Below are positions 62,483-64,000 of a stretch of DNA of 64,000 nucleotides, piece by piece. The notes below the pieces were generated by a model, which was not told where the DNA came from, searched no databases, and was given only the letters and a program-made list of their open reading frames with translations. Position numbers and translations under genes: made by a program. Source of the stretch: Pseudevernia furfuracea (lineage: Eukaryota > Ascomycota > Lecanoromycetes > Lecanorales > Parmeliaceae). The stretch lies in contig JAIUPT010000016.1 of assembly GCA_022315425.1 (NCBI GenBank), forward strand, positions 124,001-188,000, read 5' to 3'. Numbering within the stretch: position 1 is the stretch's first letter; the number at the start of each line of letters is the position of its first letter.

Positions 62483-64000
62483 TCACGGATTGAAGTCGAG
62501 CCATATAGGATCGGACCAATCGATGGCGTCAAGGTCAACATCGTCAAACATACCCTGGTTCCATTCCTCGTTCGGTGGAAGCACCTGCGCAGTCGCAGAG
62601 TCCCCATTCCCAGGCTCATTTTGAGACCCTGCCGCATTAGGATCCGGTGTGCTCGTGGACGGATATGCGCTGGGGGTTTGCGTGCTCATGGGTGCGGAGT
62701 TGTTGCTGGGACTGATCTGAAGATTATCCTTCTGATCGTTTGTGGATGATTTGTTTCCGTGGGGTTGGGGCAATGGAGCTCCATCCACTCCACCAGTCAC
62801 TCCAAATGATGGTCCTGCCGCCGCATCTGACCCAAACATAGCGCCTTGCTTCCCCTTTCCCTTGACGATGTCTCTATATATAAGCTCAAGGATCTCCTGA
62901 TTAGTGGTGTCCCCGCGCTCGCTCGCAAGGATGTTGTTCAAGCCTCCAATGATTGAATAGGTTTCGAGCAGCTGCGCATGCATTGCTGGTCGTTCCTGAG
63001 GATGTAGATTGTCGAATCCATCTGAGCTTGCGAACACTTGATCCACCCTATTCTGGAACTCTTGATAGTCGACCAAGGTGCCTTCCTCGATCGTAGTCCT
63101 AATGTCTCGTACCACTTTGTTCGCAAGAAGCAATTCATTGAGGAGACTGCGATGCTTTTCGTCGAGACCCGATATGGATATTTCGGTGGAGAGCTTCAAA
63201 GCTCGAACCAATTCCTTCGCCATGAGAGTGATCTGCGCCTCGCTCTTGGTCTGGCTGACCATGGCTTTTTGGCTGTCGTAGGCTATGACATCTCGGCTTA
63301 AACGCTGGTTCTCTTCTCTGACGTTTTGAAGTTCTTTTTCCAACCCCTGCTTCGCGGACTCTGAGTCCCGCTTAGCCTCAAACGCCTTTGTCAGATGATC
63401 CTTCTGTTTCTCGATGAATTCATCTCTCTTTTTGATCTCTGCATTCAGAAGGACCTGGTCACTTGAACCAGTGTTGTTCTGAGTTTCTGATTGAGTCTGA
63501 GAATTTTCTTGCTTGGCTTCGATTCGAGTCTTATAGTCGGATAGGTCCGTCTGGAATTGCGTCTGGAATTGTGTTTGGAGCAATGAACGCTCCACATCGA
63601 CAGCATGTTTCACAGCATGGTTGAACGCCCACTTCAGCTGGCATTTCTTCACCTTCATCTGCATTCTGCGCTCAGAACCGGTCTTCCCACGGAGCTTCCG
63701 CAGTTCCTGGTTGGCGTGAGACTTGAACTTTGGTGCGAATTGTCCCTTCGGCGAGGGTTTCTGCGACTCCCATTGGACCCGGCACTTTTCGCGCTCCACA
63801 GCGAGCGCCTTCTTCTTCTCCTCATCACATTCGCGACGGATATCCTCCTCCCACCGCCCAATACCCGCCTGCCAAGCTTCATGATCCTCTTTTGCTTTCT
63901 GCCAGACTCGTCTCAACTCTGCTAGCTCAGCTCTTAAGCAAGATGCATTCTTCTTCTCCTTCTCACATTCGCGACGGAGATCCTCCTCCCGCCGCCCAAT
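62483..64000 (-). CDS. Coiled-coil protein, 5' end outside the window
   Basis: The frame is open from the right edge (64000) to a stop at 62483, giving at least 505 residues. The first 300 or so residues are charged and helical (for example LEKELQNVREENQRLSRDV) and predict long coiled coils. Two phrases at the start, IGRREEDLRRECEKEKKNA and IGRWEEDIRRECDEEKKKA, are about 47 residues apart and show an internal repeat that may continue beyond the edge. The last 120 residues are Asn/Ser/Gln/Pro-rich, ending in an acidic, aromatic motif (DDVDLDAIDWSDPIWLDFNP). That tail resembles an acidic activation or docking tail, but this is inference. No known domain. Confidence 0.7.
   Translation of the reverse strand: MGRREEDLRRECEKEKKNASCLRAELAELRRVWQKAKEDHEAWQAGIGRWEEDIRRECDEEKKKALAVEREKCRVQWESQKPSPKGQFAPKFKSHANQELRKLRGKTGSERRMQMKVKKCQLKWAFNHAVKHAVDVERSLLQTQFQTQFQTDLSDYKTRIEAKQENSQTQSETQNNTGSSDQVLLNAEIKKRDEFIEKQKDHLTKAFEAKRDSESAKQGLEKELQNVREENQRLSRDVIAYDSQKAMVSQTKSEAQITLMAKELVRALKLSTEISISGLDEKHRSLLNELLLANKVVRDIRTTIEEGTLVDYQEFQNRVDQVFASSDGFDNLHPQERPAMHAQLLETYSIIGGLNNILASERGDTTNQEILELIYRDIVKGKGKQGAMFGSDAAAGPSFGVTGGVDGAPLPQPHGNKSSTNDQKDNLQISPSNNSAPMSTQTPSAYPSTSTPDPNAAGSQNEPGNGDSATAQVLPPNEEWNQGMFDDVDLDAIDWSDPIWLDFNP

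Noticed and set aside
62204..62749. 181-codon plus-strand frame
   Set aside because: Overlaps the 3' end of the coiled-coil gene on the other strand. Its start is low-complexity Pro/Ser.

Overview
This window looks like a chromosome segment of a filamentous ascomycete (Pezizomycotina). Most introns are short (about 47-125 nt) with GT-AG ends, and the families present are typical of this group: HET, Zn2Cys6, DUF6604, CorA-like, 2EXR/F-box-like and CHAT. There is also strong C-to-T / G-to-A decay of repeats, the mark of repeat-induced point mutation (RIP). I cannot name the species.

Layout. From 1 to about 11,950 the DNA is AT-rich, gene-free and repeat-derived. It holds a degenerate AT array in two inverted arms, two small solo-LTR-like insertions with 5-bp target duplications, and RIP-bleached remnants. 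A minus-strand Ty3/gypsy chromovirus (3481-9528) is inserted in an older LTR. From 12 to 30 kb the DNA is ordinary but gene-poor: a hypothetical protein, an intron-containing tRNA-Thr(CGT), an EMC7 homolog with an apparent frameshift, a broken 2EXR/F-box-like gene, two hypothetical proteins, a secreted HExxH zincin-like protein, a decayed DUF6604 gene and an intact dienelactone-hydrolase-like gene.

From 30.9 to 46.8 kb lies the most interesting part. A minus-strand three-exon gene (31851-32968), which I read as a candidate fungal gasdermin-like protein, stands head-to-head with a 1324-residue TPR-CHAT caspase-like protease (33226-37200). Pore-former plus protease pairs of this kind act in fungal regulated cell death. 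Next to them, four intact RING genes (37.5-43.4 kb) and one broken RING copy on the other side form a local family whose RING lacks the usual fifth metal ligand. Two plus-strand genes (43.8-46.8 kb) then share a C-terminal Cys-x4-Cys...GPYxHxG...SNPPPxxW module that I do not recognise.

From 47 to 58.4 kb there are a very long CorA-like membrane protein, a GNAT acetyltransferase, a 56-residue cysteine-rich protein, and a divergent pair made of a Zn2Cys6 regulator and a zinc-binding-dehydrogenase-type (enoyl reductase-like) enzyme. From 59.5 to 61.6 kb lies a decayed HET gene. A coiled-coil gene runs off the right edge.

Exon boundaries were worked out by hand from splice motifs and reading phase. 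Family names come from motif recognition only; no database search was possible.
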